Origin: JAJPXC01 sp964562375
Lineage (GTDB): Bacteria; Bacteroidota; Bacteroidia; Bacteroidales; Muribaculaceae
Length of the DNA: 60,225 bases
Assembly (NCBI GenBank): GCA_964562375.1
Contig: CAZLSW010000010.1
Coordinates: forward strand, 1-60,225
Reading direction: 5' to 3'
Part shown: positions 25,416 to 34,150 of the stretch, one piece after another
Position numbering within the stretch: the first letter of the stretch is position 1
Layout: each line of letters begins with the position of its first letter
Made by a program: the position numbers and the translations under genes
The notes under the pieces: model-generated
Databases searched by the model: none
What the model was told of the DNA's origin: nothing
Seen by the model: the letters and a program-made list of their open reading frames with translations, nothing else

Positions 25416-25429
25416 TCCCATAGCGGTCG

Positions 25430-25487
25430 CGTGCCCCGCGGGTCACCGCGGGGTCCCATTAACCATTAACCATTAACCATTAACCAC
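25430..25487. repeat. GC palindrome plus CATTAAC heptamer array
   Basis: A CCCCGCGG-GTCA-CCGCGGGG hairpin (25433-25453), related to the CCACCG palindromes, is followed at 25457-25486 by four copies of CATTAAC that end just before the zupT-like ATG. The palindrome could end ilvA transcription. Confidence 0.7.
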
Positions 25488-25490
25488 TCC

Positions 25491-26303
25491 ATGCCTGTCC
25501 CCTCCCTTGAAACGATCCTGATCGCATTGCTGCTCACCCTGCTGGCGGGCGGCTCGACGGCTATCGGCAGCCTGCTGGCGTTCATTTCCAAAGGAAGGAA
25601 CACAAAATTCCTCTCAGGTGCGCTGGGCTTGTCGGCCGGCGTGATGGTGTACGTGTCGTTCATGGACCTCCTGCCCGAGGCGATGCACAAGCTCGAAAGC
25701 GTGTACGACACCAAACTGGGGATGCTCTACGTGTTGCTGTCGTTTTTCGGAGGCATCGCACTTATCGCACTGATTGACTGGCTGATACCCGAGGACGAGA
25801 ACCCCCACGAGATGCACACGCCCGAAGAGATGGAACCGGGCCACGGACCCAATCACCACCTCAAGCGCACTGGCTTCATGCTGGCCCTAGCTATCGGCAT
25901 CCACAATTTCCCCGAGGGCATGGCGACGTTTGTGTCGGCCCTGGAGGGACTCGACGTGGCCATACCTATCGTGGTGGCCATCGCCATCCACAACATTCCC
26001 GAGGGCATAGCCGTTTCGGTGCCGATTTACTATGCCACGGGGAATCGCAACAAAGCGTTTAAGTACTCGATTCTCAGCGGATTGGCCGAGCCGATTGGAG
26101 CATTGGTGGGCATGGCGTTCCTGTTACCGTTTTGGACGCCGTTGCTCGGCGCGATTATCATCGCGGCCGTGGCTGGGGTGATGATATACATCTCGTTTGA
26201 CGAACTGCTGCCGGGAGCCGAACGCTACGGCCACCATCACATCGCGCTGTGGGGCGTCATCGCCGGTATGCTCGTTATGGCCGCTTCCCTCCTGCTCTTT
26301 TAA
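25491..26303 (+). CDS. zupT: ZIP-family divalent metal transporter
   Basis: A 270-residue integral membrane protein with about eight helices. The two ZIP metal-site helices are clear: HNFPEGMATFVSALEG and HNIPEGIAVSVPIYYATGNR, both with the H-N-x-P-E-G signature. A histidine-containing cytoplasmic loop (ENPHEMHTPEEMEPGHGPNHH) separates helices III and IV. It imports zinc and possibly iron or manganese across the inner membrane. A heptamer array lies directly before the start. No Zur-type operator is recognised. Confidence 0.93.
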   Translation: MPVPSLETILIALLLTLLAGGSTAIGSLLAFISKGRNTKFLSGALGLSAGVMVYVSFMDLLPEAMHKLESVYDTKLGMLYVLLSFFGGIALIALIDWLIPEDENPHEMHTPEEMEPGHGPNHHLKRTGFMLALAIGIHNFPEGMATFVSALEGLDVAIPIVVAIAIHNIPEGIAVSVPIYYATGNRNKAFKYSILSGLAEPIGALVGMAFLLPFWTPLLGAIIIAAVAGVMIYISFDELLPGAERYGHHHIALWGVIAGMLVMAASLLLF

Positions 26304-26334
26304 ACTCAAAACTCAAGTTTCGCAAGTGATCCAA

Positions 26335-26542
26335 GAAACCACTAATTTTCACTAATTCTCACAAATTCAGAGCTTAAACTTTATTTCCTTTCATTAATTT
26401 TGCTTTGCTGCGCAAAGAATTAACACCAATTTCGATACTTACCCCTACAGGGATTAGTGAAAATTAAAGAGCGTAAGCTCTCTAAAATTTATTGGTTCCC
26501 AAGCTAACTCATTGGTGCTCATTAGTGTTAATTCGTGGTTTC
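26335..26542. repeat. MITE-like inverted-repeat element, copy 2
   Basis: Terminal arms GAAACCACtAATTTTCACTAAT and ATTAGTGTTAATTCGTGGTTTC bound 208 bp of AT-rich DNA with an internal AGAGCGTAAGCTCT palindrome. It is the same family as 1055-1265 and 58207-58396. The rest of the 26304-26643 spacer is a heptamer array and the purB promoter. Confidence 0.75.
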
Positions 26543-26561
26543 TAACATGAGAAAGATGAAC

Positions 26562-26606
26562 TAAAAAACTAAAAACTAGAAACTAGAAACTAAAAACTCG
26601 AAACTA
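26562..26606. repeat. Heptamer array before purB
   Basis: Six or so copies of AAACTAG/AAACTAA end about 38 bp before the purB start. The purB -7 box follows the array, so here the array is upstream of the promoter rather than in the leader. Confidence 0.8.
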
Positions 26607-26612
26607 TTTCAC

Positions 26613-26620
26613 TATCTTCG
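26613..26620 (+). promoter_or_regulatory. -7 box of the purB-HU operon
   Basis: TATCTTCG followed by CGTAAAAT is the same 16-bp sequence as before ilvA (24186-24201). The predicted start lies about 17 nt before the purB ATG. Confidence 0.5.
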
Positions 26621-26643
26621 CGTAAAATATCACATTCATCCCA

Positions 26644-27987
26644 ATGGAACTTACCCCCCTTACCGCAATTTCCCCGATTGACGGCCGCTATCGCGGCAAG
26701 TGTGAACGCCTTGACGAGTATTTCTCGGAATTCGCCCTCATCCGCTACCGCGTGAAGGTGGAGGTGGAATATTTCATCGCGCTGTGCGAGATTCCCCTAC
26801 CCCAGCTTCAGGACGTTCCCGAATCGGTGTTCCCCGAGCTACGCGAAATCTACACCGAGTTTGACCTCGAGGATGCCGAGCAGATCAAGGATATCGAGCG
26901 CACTACCAACCACGACGTTAAGGCCGTCGAATACTTCCTCAAAGGTTGCTTTGACGAGCTCGGGTTGGAGAAATATAAAGAGTTCATTCACTTCGGTTTG
27001 ACCTCCCAGGACATTAACAACACGTCGGTGCCGATGTCGGTGCGCGAGGCCATCGAGGATGTGTATCGGCCCGCTCTTGTGGAGCTGATCAACGACCTCG
27101 ACGCCAAGGCCGACGAGTGGGCCGACCTGCCCATGCTCGCCAAGACCCACGGCCAACCCGCATCGCCCACGCGCCTGGGCAAGGAGATACGCGTGTTCAG
27201 CTACCGCTTGCGCCGCCAGTTGCAAGCCCTGGACGCTTGCCCCATTAGCGGCAAATTCGGCGGTGCCACGGGCAACTTCAACGCCCACCTCACCGCCTAC
27301 CCCGACATCGACTGGCAACAGTTCGCCGCCCGTTTCCTCGAGGAGCGCCTGGGCATCGAGCGCGAGCAGTATACCACCCAGATTTCCAATTACGACAACC
27401 TGGCGGCCCTGTTCGACGCCTTGCGACGCATCAACACCATCATCCTCGACCTCGACCGCGATATGTGGATGTACATCTCAATGGAGTACTTCAAGCAGCG
27501 CATCAAGGCCGGCGAGGTAGGCTCATCGGCAATGCCCCACAAGGTGAACCCAATCGACTTTGAAAACTCGGAGGGCAACCTCGGAATGGCCAACGCCATC
27601 CTGTCGCACCTGAGCCAAAAACTACCCGTGTCGCGCCTGCAACGCGACCTCACCGACTCGACAGTATTGCGTAACATCGGCGTTCCCCTGGCCCACACCC
27701 TCATCGCTATTTCCTCCACGCTCAAGGGGTTAGGCAAACTGCTTTTGAACGAGCAGGCAATCAACGACGACCTCGACAAGATGTGGAACGTGGTAGCCGA
27801 AGGTATCCAGACTATCCTCCGCCGCGAGGGCTACCCCCACCCCTACGAGACCCTCAAGCAACTCACGCGCACCAACACGAAGGTAACAGCCGAGAGCATC
27901 GCCGAGTTTATCGACACGCTACAAGTGAGCGACTCGGTTAAAGCCGAGCTACACCGCCTGTCACCCCATTCCTATACTGGCTACTAA
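26644..27987 (+). CDS. purB: Adenylosuccinate lyase
   Basis: A 447-residue member of the fumarase/aspartase superfamily, of normal PurB length. It starts LTPLTAISPIDGRYRGK, has HFGLTSQDINNTS and AKTHGQPASPT, and the signature loop SSAMPHKVNPIDFENSEGN near residue 292 that supplies the catalytic serine. It cleaves SAICAR and adenylosuccinate in purine synthesis. It is cytosolic. The stop TAA shares its last base with the ATG of the following HU gene, which ties that gene to purB expression. Confidence 0.96.
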   Translation: MELTPLTAISPIDGRYRGKCERLDEYFSEFALIRYRVKVEVEYFIALCEIPLPQLQDVPESVFPELREIYTEFDLEDAEQIKDIERTTNHDVKAVEYFLKGCFDELGLEKYKEFIHFGLTSQDINNTSVPMSVREAIEDVYRPALVELINDLDAKADEWADLPMLAKTHGQPASPTRLGKEIRVFSYRLRRQLQALDACPISGKFGGATGNFNAHLTAYPDIDWQQFAARFLEERLGIEREQYTTQISNYDNLAALFDALRRINTIILDLDRDMWMYISMEYFKQRIKAGEVGSSAMPHKVNPIDFENSEGNLGMANAILSHLSQKLPVSRLQRDLTDSTVLRNIGVPLAHTLIAISSTLKGLGKLLLNEQAINDDLDKMWNVVAEGIQTILRREGYPHPYETLKQLTRTNTKVTAESIAEFIDTLQVSDSVKAELHRLSPHSYTGY

Positions 27988-28268
27988 TGGAGCCCTCCAA
28001 GTCAATAGCCACCCAGGTGGCGCGCAAGATGGACCGCGGCGTCTCGGAGGTGAACACGCTTATCGACGCCCTGGCCGGGATTCTGCGCGAGCAGTGCCAG
28101 CAACTCAACACGGTAGCCATTCCGGGTTTCGGCGCTTTTGAGCCGGTGAAGGAGGAGGAGAAAATCGTCACCGACCTCTCCACGGGCAAGCGATTGCTGT
28201 TACCTCCCTGCGTCACGCTCACGTTCAAGCCATCCCATCTACTCAAAAAACGCCTGAACCTCAAATGA
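27987..28268 (+). CDS. HU/IHF family DNA-binding protein
   Basis: A 93-residue HU-fold protein. It has the two N-terminal helices (VARKMDRGVSEVNTLIDALAGIL), the VAIPGFGAFEPV turn leading into the beta-arm, and the C-terminal FKPSHLLKKRL helix. The arm (EEEKIVTDLSTGKRLLLPP) is more acidic than in classical HU and lacks the RNP tip. Its ATG overlaps the purB stop by one base, and its stop overlaps the next ATG (ATGA). It may pair with the armless HU domain of the next gene to form a heterodimer; this is inference. Confidence 0.85.
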   Translation: MEPSKSIATQVARKMDRGVSEVNTLIDALAGILREQCQQLNTVAIPGFGAFEPVKEEEKIVTDLSTGKRLLLPPCVTLTFKPSHLLKKRLNLK

Positions 28269-29350
28269 ATACGATACCCTTACCCCAACTGGTCGAACTT
28301 CTGGCGCTGGCTACCAACACGTCGGAGGAGACGGCACGCGCGTTCCTCACCTCGCTGTGGGACGTGATCGGGCAAGCGCTCGCCGACGGCCGACAAGCCC
28401 GCATCAAGGGTATCGGCACTTTTACCCTCGGGGGCCTGAATGGCGACCAACTGCAATTTGTCCCCGACGAGGCTCTGGCAGAAGCCGTCAACTCGTCATT
28501 CTCGTTCTTCGAGCCGATGCCGCTCGACGACGACATCGACGAGTCGATGCTCGAGGAGGAGATACCCGAAGAAACTACCCAAGAGACCGCTGAAGAAGTT
28601 ACCGTAGAGGCCACCGAAGAGGCTCCAGAAGAGGCCACCGAAGAAACACCTGAAGAGGCTGCAGAAGAGGCTGTAGAAGAGGTTGTAGAGAAGATCCCCG
28701 AAGAGTCCCCCGAAGAGTCCCCCGAAGAGTCCCCCGAAGAGTCCCCCGAAGAGTCTTTCGAAGAAGTTTCCCCTCAAGGTGATACATCGATAATGCGAAA
28801 TAGCGATAATGCGAAGAACAAGGTAACCCCAGTAGACGAGGATCGTCCAAGGCCCGCCCCACCAAGAAGGCCGCATCCGTTGATTCCTCTCGCAATTGGA
28901 TTGGTGGCCGGATTCGCTATCGGCTTCTTTATCCCGTGGCATGGCGGTGGCTCGCAGCCCGAGCCAGCACCTGCCGCTCCTGTCGATTCGGTGGAGATGG
29001 TGGAGGAAGAGGAAGTAGGCGACACCACATGGGTGAGCGAGGCAACCGTGTTGGAGGATTCGCTCAGAAACATCGAGACTGTAGAGGTAATCGAGCAGCC
29101 GAAAGAGATATACGACACCATCGGCCCGCGCCGTTTCCTTACAACCATGGCCCGCAAGTATTACGGCCGCTATGAGTTCTGGCCTTATATTTACCTTGAG
29201 AATCAGGACAAACTGGGCCATCCCGACCGTATCGCTCCCGGTACCGTGGTCGTCATCCCGCCAGCCGAGAAATACGGCATCAACCCCGACGACCCCGCCT
29301 CCCTGAAGGCCGCCTCGGCCAAGATCGCCGAAATCTACAGCAGGTTTTAG
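28265..29350 (+). CDS. Armless HU domain, membrane helix and LysM-like domain fusion
   Basis: A 361-residue protein. Residues 1-82 resemble an HU body (helices LVELLALATNTSEETARAFL and ARIKGIGTFTLGG), but the DNA-binding beta-arm is reduced to a short loop (GGLNGDQ). Residues 97-168 are Glu/Pro/Thr-rich, partly a PEES repeat from a 12-bp tandem array. A basic proline stretch and one hydrophobic helix (206-224) follow. The part after it has a LysM-like segment (RFLTTMARKYYGRYEFWPYIYLENQDKL ... IAPGTVVVIPP, 290-333). The predicted topology is HU inside and LysM in the periplasm. It is translationally coupled to the 93-residue HU gene and may link the nucleoid to peptidoglycan. Confidence 0.75.
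   Translation: MNTIPLPQLVELLALATNTSEETARAFLTSLWDVIGQALADGRQARIKGIGTFTLGGLNGDQLQFVPDEALAEAVNSSFSFFEPMPLDDDIDESMLEEEIPEETTQETAEEVTVEATEEAPEEATEETPEEAAEEAVEEVVEKIPEESPEESPEESPEESPEESFEEVSPQGDTSIMRNSDNAKNKVTPVDEDRPRPAPPRRPHPLIPLAIGLVAGFAIGFFIPWHGGGSQPEPAPAAPVDSVEMVEEEEVGDTTWVSEATVLEDSLRNIETVEVIEQPKEIYDTIGPRRFLTTMARKYYGRYEFWPYIYLENQDKLGHPDRIAPGTVVVIPPAEKYGINPDDPASLKAASAKIAEIYSRF
28705..28753 (+). repeat. In-frame 12-bp tandem repeat in the HU-LysM gene
   Basis: Four copies of CCCGAAGAGTCC encode a PEES repeat in the acidic linker. The near-identity of the copies points to recent expansion by slippage. Confidence 0.85.
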
Positions 29351-29351
29351 T

Positions 29352-29462
29352 TGTTAGTTGTTAGTTGTTAGTTGAGGGGATGTCGTGTATTCGAGTATTC
29401 GTGCAATCGAGAAATCGAGAATCGAACAAACGAGTGCACGAATAAACGAATAAACGACAACC
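29352..29462. repeat. TTGTTAG heptamers and ATTCGTG-type repeats
   Basis: Three TTGTTAG heptamers (29352-29374) are followed by interspersed TCG(A/T)GTATTCG and GAATAAACGA units resembling those at 31020-31085 and 53535-53632. No gene is present in this part of the 29351-30015 spacer. Confidence 0.65.
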
Positions 29463-29483
29463 ACTGAAAACTGTAAAACGTTG

Positions 29484-29517
29484 CGAAGGCGCTACCCTCA
29501 CGGGCAGTGCCTTCGCC
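29484..29517 (+). terminator. Hairpin after the purB-HU-LysM operon
   Basis: GCGAAGGC and GCCTTCGC form the base of an interrupted stem closed by CCC/GGG. No T-run follows on the plus strand, so it is a weak terminator candidate or part of the decayed gene's end. Confidence 0.4.
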
Positions 29518-29539
29518 TCTACTAAAACCTATACAAATT

Positions 29540-29711
29540 TTACTTCACAATTACTTTCCTTGCTGCCCCGTCAGCGACGAGGTTGTAAATAGCCTCACCC
29601 TCAGCGGCGAGGCCGTTGAGGGTATCGTCAAATACGAAAATGAGGTTGAATATCTGCAACAGACCCGGCTGAGGCCAGGGCCACGAGCAGCAATGAGGTT
29701 AGTTGTTTCAT
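29540..29711 (-). pseudogene. Decayed secreted-protein gene with type IX-like tail
   Basis: On the minus strand an ATG opens a signal peptide (MKQLTSLLLVALASAGSVA) that stops after 28 codons. The +1 frame continues as FDDTLNGLAAEGEAIYNLVADGAARKVIVK and stops at 29540. That tail matches the C-terminal sorting-like ends of the secreted proteins at 10.2-18.6 kb. The middle of the gene is missing and the frame is broken, so this is a remnant. A promoter-like TACCTTTG remains at 29779-29772. Confidence 0.6.
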
Positions 29712-29938
29712 ATCATTGTGTTTTATGATGGTATACAGATGTGATTATGTATACAGATGACTTTACGGGGACAAAGGTAATTATTAATTTAATATTCAGT
29801 TATTCCGTTAACATAGATTATGAATTATTCACTAATTTTCGATTTTACGGAAGGGGCGCCAAAACTGGTTTTTTAATCGGGTAACTTTATATAGAAAAAA
29901 TTAACACGCCAAGTTAACATCCCAATTGTTATAATTAA

Positions 29939-29946
29939 TAATTTTG
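29939..29946 (+). promoter_or_regulatory. -7 box of the moxR-bat operon
   Basis: TAATTTTG fits the TAnnTTTG consensus in a strongly AT-rich region, 70 bp before the moxR-type gene. The -33 element is poor. Confidence 0.45.
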
Positions 29947-30015
29947 CGTCACAAAACGGGTTGAAACATCACAAGCCCTAAATGATAGACAATATTTTCA
30001 ACACCATAAACTACT

Positions 30016-31011
<996 letters not shown>

Positions 31012-31019
31012 ATGCACTC

Positions 31020-31085
31020 GTTTATTCGTGAAATCGTGTATTCGTGTACTCGAATATACGAATGCACGAATACACGAGTAAACGA
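31020..31085. repeat. ATTCGTG-type interspersed repeats
   Basis: Units such as TTATTCGTG, GTATTCGTG and their inverse CACGAATA fill the spacer between the MoxR and DUF58 genes, and the 3' half mirrors the 5' half. The same class occurs at 29380-29460 and 53535-53632. Confidence 0.7.
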
Positions 31086-31122
31086 CGCCGAGGAAACGAA
31101 AAAACGAGAAAACGAAAAGTAA

Positions 31123-31998
31123 ATGGACGCGAACGAGCTTCTAAAAAAGGTGCGCAAAATCGAGATCAAAACCCGCGGGTTGTCCAACAACATCTTCGCG
31201 GGCGAGTACCACTCGGCCTTCAAAGGCCGTGGTATGACGTTCTCCGAGGTGCGCCAATACCAATACGGCGACGATATCCGCGACATCGACTGGAACGTGA
31301 CCGCCCGCCACAACTCCCCGTACGTGAAGGTATACGAGGAGGAGCGCGAGTTGACGGTGATGTTGCTGGTCGACGTGTCGGGTAGCCGCAATTTCGGGGC
31401 CGTGGGCGTGGAGAAACGCGAGATGATCGCCGAAATCGCGGCGACGCTGGCATTCTCGGCAATCCAAAACAACGACAAAATCGGCGTGATCTTCTTCTCC
31501 GACAAAATCGAGAAGTTCATCCCGCCAAAGAAGGGCAAGAAGCATATCTTGCTGATAATACGTGAGCTACTCGACTTCCAGCCAGAGAGCCGAGGCACCG
31601 ACATCGCGATGGTGCTCCGCTACTTCACCGACGCGTTGAAGAAGCGTTCCACCACGTTCCTCATCAGCGACTATATCGACCACCACGACTACCAGAAAGC
31701 TCTTACGATCGCCTGCAACAAGCACGACGTGATCGCCATCCAGGTGTACGACAAGCGCGACGCGCAGCTGCCCAACGTGGGATTTATGCGCGTCATGGAT
31801 TTGGAGACTGGCCGCGACCGCTGGGTCAACACCTCGTCGGCCAAAACGCGCCAAGCTTATAATAAGTGGTGGTACCAACGCCAACAGACGATGACCGAGC
31901 GCCTCAACCGCTGCCGCGTCGACCTGGCCTCGGTGGCCACCGACGAGGATTATGTGAAAGCGCTCATGGGACTGTTCAAGCGCCGCGGCACCCGTTAA
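31123..31998 (+). CDS. DUF58 / VWA-like domain protein
   Basis: A 291-residue cytosolic protein with the DUF58 core GEYHSAFKGRGMTFSEVRQYQYGDDIRDIDWNVTAR at about 28-63, here cited by its landmarks FKGRGM and DIDWNVTAR. A VWA fold follows with a MIDAS-type DVSGS (VMLLVDVSGSRNFG). Partners of MoxR ATPases usually carry this pair of features. It sits between moxR and the BatD-like membrane protein in the standard Bat order. The molecular activity is not established. Confidence 0.9.
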   Translation: MDANELLKKVRKIEIKTRGLSNNIFAGEYHSAFKGRGMTFSEVRQYQYGDDIRDIDWNVTARHNSPYVKVYEEERELTVMLLVDVSGSRNFGAVGVEKREMIAEIAATLAFSAIQNNDKIGVIFFSDKIEKFIPPKKGKKHILLIIRELLDFQPESRGTDIAMVLRYFTDALKKRSTTFLISDYIDHHDYQKALTIACNKHDVIAIQVYDKRDAQLPNVGFMRVMDLETGRDRWVNTSSAKTRQAYNKWWYQRQQTMTERLNRCRVDLASVATDEDYVKALMGLFKRRGTR

Positions 31999-32019
31999 CC
32001 ACCTCAGTAACTGTAGAAA

Positions 32020-33078
32020 ATGACACGAAAGATACTCCTACCGATATTGCTTGCGACGCTGCTGATGCCAGTGGCCGGCTACGGCCGTAGCCACTCGGTG
32101 AAGGCAACGCTCGACTCGGTATATATCCTCATGGGCAAGCAGACGACGCTCCACTTGGAGGTCGTGGAGGACGCCTCGTCGGACGGTTTCCTTGTGCTTC
32201 CCAAAGGCGACACGCTTGTGGGCAACGTGGAGGTGATTGACGCTACCCGCGCCGACACCACCGACCTGGGCTCGGGGCGTCGCCAGATCAACCAAGAGAT
32301 TGTGCTACAGTCGTTCGACTCGGGGTTGTACACTCTTCCCCCGCTTCCCTACGTTAACGGCGGCGACACGATGTACACCAAGCCACTGACGCTCAAGGTG
32401 ATACCCGTAATGGTCGACTCCCTGGCCACCATTCACCCCTATGCCGGGACAGAGCTGGGCGAGAGCCGCTGGTACGACTGGTTGCCCGACTGGATCACCG
32501 ACTTTTGGGTGTGGTACCTGATCGCTTTGCTGCTGATCGCCGGTGGTTTCGCCGCTTGGCTATTGTTCAGCAAGAAAGCCGTGGTCGCTATACTTCCGGC
32601 CAAGAAGCCCGAGCCGCCTTACGAGATCGCCATGCGCCAGTTGGGCGAGCTTCGTGAGCGCCATCTGTGCGAGCAGGGCCAGGAGCGCGAGTTCTACACG
32701 CGCCTCACCGAGATCCTGCGCGACTACTTGGAAGGACGCTTCGGCATCAACGCCATGGAGATGACCTCCACGCAGATTATCCAAACCCTTCAAGACAACG
32801 AGGCAACACGCCTGCCAAACCGTTACATGCGCGAGATTCTGGCCGTGGCCGACTTCGTGAAATTCGCCAAGCAACGCCCCCTGCCCGAAGACAACACCAA
32901 GGCGTTCAACCAGGCCATGCAATTCGTCGAGGACACCAAGCCCGCCCCCGAGGAGAAGAAAGACAATGAGGAGGAGAATGAAGAAGCTGACTCTTCTACC
33001 TCCACTAAAGCCGAAACAGCGAAACAGCGAAACAGCGAAACAGCCTCCGCGCAAGGCGATAACCCTAAAAAGAAGTAA
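32020..33078 (+). CDS. Bat-operon membrane protein (DUF4381/BatD-like)
   Basis: A 352-residue protein with a signal peptide (about 1-22), a periplasmic beta-rich region of about 130 residues, one membrane helix (about 166-188, FWVWYLIALLLIAGGFAAWLLF), and a cytoplasmic helical domain of about 100 residues (EREFYTRLTEILRDYLEGRFG). It ends in a charged, low-complexity tail. It holds the usual hypothetical position between DUF58 and BatA. A role as a scaffold for the VWA proteins is inferred from context. Confidence 0.8.
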   Translation: MTRKILLPILLATLLMPVAGYGRSHSVKATLDSVYILMGKQTTLHLEVVEDASSDGFLVLPKGDTLVGNVEVIDATRADTTDLGSGRRQINQEIVLQSFDSGLYTLPPLPYVNGGDTMYTKPLTLKVIPVMVDSLATIHPYAGTELGESRWYDWLPDWITDFWVWYLIALLLIAGGFAAWLLFSKKAVVAILPAKKPEPPYEIAMRQLGELRERHLCEQGQEREFYTRLTEILRDYLEGRFGINAMEMTSTQIIQTLQDNEATRLPNRYMREILAVADFVKFAKQRPLPEDNTKAFNQAMQFVEDTKPAPEEKKDNEEENEEADSSTSTKAETAKQRNSETASAQGDNPKKK

Positions 33079-33080
33079 CC

Positions 33081-34067
33081 ATGCAACTAGCTCATCCACA
33101 TTACCTTTGGCTATTCCTGGTGTATGTGCCGCTAATCGCGTGGTACATCTGGAAGCGACGCAATGCCCACCCGGCGCTCGAGATCTCCACAGTGTCGCCC
33201 TTCGCCGGGCTTCCGCGGTCGATCAAGGAATACGGGCTGCACGGCCTCTTCGTGCTACGCCTGTTGACGATAGGTTGCCTGATTATAATCTTGGCGCGTC
33301 CCCAAGCCCACGACAATTGGCGCACTTCCAACACCCAGGGTACCGACATCGTGCTGTCGCTCGACATCTCGTCGTCGATGCTGGCCCGCGACTTCAAGCC
33401 CGACCGCCTTGGGGCTGCCAAAGAGGTGGCCACGCAATTCGTTTCGGGCCGCGAGAGCGACAACATCGGCCTGGTAATCTTCGCCGGCGAGAGTTTCACG
33501 GCCGTTCCCATGACCCTCGACCGCCCCACCCTCACCAACTATATCGCGTCGATTGAAACCGGCATGATCGAGGACGGCACCGCAATCGGCGACGGCCTCG
33601 CCACTGCCATCAACCGCATCAAGGACGGCAAGGCCAAAAGCAAGTCGATCATCCTATTGACCGACGGCTCCAACAACACCGGCGTTGTGGCCCCGCTCAC
33701 GGCCGCCGAGATCGCCGCCAAGTACGGTATAAAGGTGTACACCATCGGCATCGGCCGAAACGGCATGGCCCCCTACCCCACGCAAGATATTTTCGGCAAG
33801 ATCTCCTACGTCAACCAGCCCGTTGTGATCGACGAGGGCACCTTGAAGCAGATTGCCAGCGTCACCGGAGGAAAATACTTCCGAGCCACCGGAAACAACG
33901 TGCTCAAGGAGATATTCCAAGAGATCGACCAACTGGAGAAAACCTCGATGGACGTGCGCCACTTCTCCCACACCGAGGACAATTACACGCTGTGGGCCGC
34001 CCTGGCCTTGGGATTGTTCTCGCTTGAGATAATCCTGCGCCGCACCTGGCTACGCACCATCCCCTAA
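33081..34067 (+). CDS. batA: BatA, membrane-anchored VWA protein
   Basis: A 328-residue protein with an N-terminal membrane helix pair (LWLFLVYVPLIAWYIW and the segment near 55-75), a central VWA domain and a C-terminal helix (about 300-320). The MIDAS motif is intact: DISSS in LSLDISSSML, then T and D positions in ILLTDGSNNTG. It starts two bases after the previous stop. In Bat loci BatA and BatB are thought to form an envelope-associated VWA complex served by MoxR. Confidence 0.92.
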   Translation: MQLAHPHYLWLFLVYVPLIAWYIWKRRNAHPALEISTVSPFAGLPRSIKEYGLHGLFVLRLLTIGCLIIILARPQAHDNWRTSNTQGTDIVLSLDISSSMLARDFKPDRLGAAKEVATQFVSGRESDNIGLVIFAGESFTAVPMTLDRPTLTNYIASIETGMIEDGTAIGDGLATAINRIKDGKAKSKSIILLTDGSNNTGVVAPLTAAEIAAKYGIKVYTIGIGRNGMAPYPTQDIFGKISYVNQPVVIDEGTLKQIASVTGGKYFRATGNNVLKEIFQEIDQLEKTSMDVRHFSHTEDNYTLWAALALGLFSLEIILRRTWLRTIP

Positions 34068-34076
34068 CTCAGGCAA

Positions 34077-34148
34077 CTGAAAACTGAAAACTGAAAACTG
34101 AAAACTGAAAACTAGAAACTAGAAACTAGAAACTAAAAACTAGAAACT
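34077..34148. repeat. Heptamer array between batA and batB
   Basis: About nine copies of AAACTGA/AAACTAG fill nearly all of the 83-bp gap inside the Bat operon and end 3 bp before the batB start. It is the longest copy of the heptamer class in this window. Confidence 0.9.
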
Positions 34149-34150
34149 AA

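Noticed and set aside
29507..29728. Possible 73-residue plus-strand protein before moxR
   Set aside because: The minus strand of the same DNA holds a signal peptide and sorting tail of a decayed gene, which explains the open frame.
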